Origin: CAYUYH01 sp964449175
GTDB lineage: Bacteria; Planctomycetota; Phycisphaerae; SM23-33
Reading direction: 5' to 3'
NCBI GenBank assembly: GCA_964449175.1
Contig: CAYUYH010000172.1
Span: 1-5,890, forward strand
DNA: 5,890 nt
Shown: positions 5,229-5,890 of the stretch, one piece after another
Numbering within the stretch: the first letter of the stretch is position 1
Layout: each line of letters begins with the position of its first letter
Translations under genes and position numbers: made by a program
The notes under the pieces: generated by a model
What the model was told of the DNA's origin: nothing
Seen by the model: the letters and a program-made list of their open reading frames with translations, nothing else
The model's database searches: none

Positions 5229-5234
5229 AAGGAG
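5229..5234 (+). promoter_or_regulatory. Ribosome binding site for a TTG start
   Basis: AAGGAG lies 6 nt before TTG 5241-5243. An in-frame TAG at 5211-5213 leaves only TTG 5223 and TTG 5241 as possible starts before the first CBS domain, and only the second has a ribosome site. No ATG in this frame precedes the domain. Confidence 0.75.
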
Positions 5235-5240
5235 CTAGCC

Positions 5241-5890
5241 TTGCCAGCTACTGCAACGCGCGGTGCCAAATCCGCGAGCCGATCCGGCCAGGTCGCAGCC
5301 AAGGGGGGCAAGACGGTAGCCACCGTCGCTCCGGACTGCATGGTCGCGCAGGCGGCTAAGAAGATGCGCGACGGCCACTTCGGCTGCCTCGTCGTCCGCG
5401 GGGACAGCGGGAAGATTCTCGGCATAGTCACCGAGCGTGACGTGCTGAACCGCCTGGTGGCGGGGAACCTTGACCCGCGGGCCACGCCCGTCAGAAAGAT
5501 CATGACCCGGAAGGTCATCTCGTGCGACGCGTCGCTCCCGCCGGCCAAGGCGCAGGAGATCATGATCGCCAACGGCATCCGCCACATCCTGGTGACCAAC
5601 GGGCAGACCCCGGTGGGGATGCTCTCCAGCCGCGACGTGATCGCCCAGCAGCTCCAGACGTACAAGGGCATGCGCGTGGCCGCCGAAGAGGTAGCCCGCC
5701 TGACCACTCGTCTCAAGTCGCTGGACACCGACGACGTGGCGGCCATGATCGCCGCCGAGGCGCCGGTGATGTTCGGCGCGCGTCGCAGCGTGCTGTATCT
5801 GCCGCGGTCGTCGGCCAACGCCTCCGTCATCTGGCGCAACGGCTGCTGCCGCGCCGAGCAGGCCCTGAAGCGCAGCGCCCGCTCCCGGAT
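5241..5890 (+). CDS. Tandem CBS-domain protein, possible GAF-like extension (3' partial)
   Basis: 216 residues are visible before the window ends, with no stop codon. Residues 1-24 are a basic Ala/Ser/Lys tail. CBS domain 1 is about 25-80, with GIVTERD at 61-67. CBS domain 2 is about 86-140, with GMLSSRD at 126-132. Both carry the T/S-x-x-D signature that contacts the ribose of adenosyl ligands, so the pair should form a Bateman module sensing AMP, ATP or a similar nucleotide. A charged helix follows (about 142-165). Then AAEAPVMFGARRSVLYLPRSSANASVIW looks like the start of a GAF-type sensory domain, which is tentative because it is cut. It is a cytoplasmic sensor or regulator of unknown target; the output would lie beyond the window. 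The start codon is TTG. Confidence 0.85.
   Translation, partial: MPATATRGAKSASRSGQVAAKGGKTVATVAPDCMVAQAAKKMRDGHFGCLVVRGDSGKILGIVTERDVLNRLVAGNLDPRATPVRKIMTRKVISCDASLPPAKAQEIMIANGIRHILVTNGQTPVGMLSSRDVIAQQLQTYKGMRVAAEEVARLTTRLKSLDTDDVAAMIAAEAPVMFGARRSVLYLPRSSANASVIWRNGCCRAEQALKRSARSR

Noticed and set aside
5168..5359. An ATG-started 63-codon frame before the CBS gene
   Set aside because: It overlaps the CBS start in another frame, has no ribosome site, and its product is not protein-like.
5045..5839. A 264-codon open frame on the - strand
   Set aside because: It is antisense to the clear CBS-domain gene and runs into the heptamer array. The product is Arg/Ser/Thr/Pro-rich with no recognisable domain.

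Overview
The window is GC-rich (about two-thirds G+C by eye) and looks like a piece of a planctomycete genome, possibly from a Phycisphaerae-like lineage. This is an inference from protein style, not from a marker gene. The clues are an inner-membrane-anchored LolA-like protein with a 'TVAFAEV' junction and a 'YRVMYGDFRIVD' ending, a secreted YHS/TRASH-type cysteine protein, a Pro/Ala/Glu-rich lipoprotein, and intergenic DNA made of degenerate 7- and 8-bp tandem repeats. Most genes share one translation signal, AAGGAG placed 6-7 nt before the start codon.

Layout. At 2-1225 (+) is the 3' part of a membrane-anchored, methionine-rich LolA-like protein; its frame is open to the left edge. At 1226-1470 lies a convergent intergenic region with three strong hairpins. 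At 1471-2010 (-) is a secreted cysteine-rich protein with three tandem CxxC repeats and a C-terminal YHS/TRASH-type metal-binding domain. At 2011-2321 is a non-coding stretch holding its candidate promoter, a short CGRATTG heptamer array, a hairpin, and a 105-bp degenerate heptamer array. At 2322-3332 (-) is thioredoxin reductase (trxB). Just upstream of it, at 3369-4802 (-), is a large predicted lipoprotein of unknown function; the two are probably co-transcribed from a TATAAT promoter at 4828-4833. At 4803-5240 is a second non-coding stretch with an octamer array, a second heptamer array in inverted orientation, and paired direct repeats. From 5241 (+) to the right edge runs a tandem CBS-domain protein that starts with TTG and continues into a possible GAF-like domain.

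How the genes work together. The only credible operon is lipoprotein-trxB. TrxB supplies cytoplasmic thiol reducing power. The lipoprotein would sit outside the inner membrane and has only two cysteines, so a direct redox partnership is not evident. The YHS protein and the LolA-like protein are also envelope proteins, so most of the window concerns the cell envelope. No mobile element, CRISPR array, tRNA or rRNA was seen.

The most unusual content is non-coding. Two heptamer arrays keep strict 7-bp phase over 15 and 12 units while the units diverge. They share exact words, have the same internal order, lie in opposite orientation, and point inward at the lipoprotein-trxB block.
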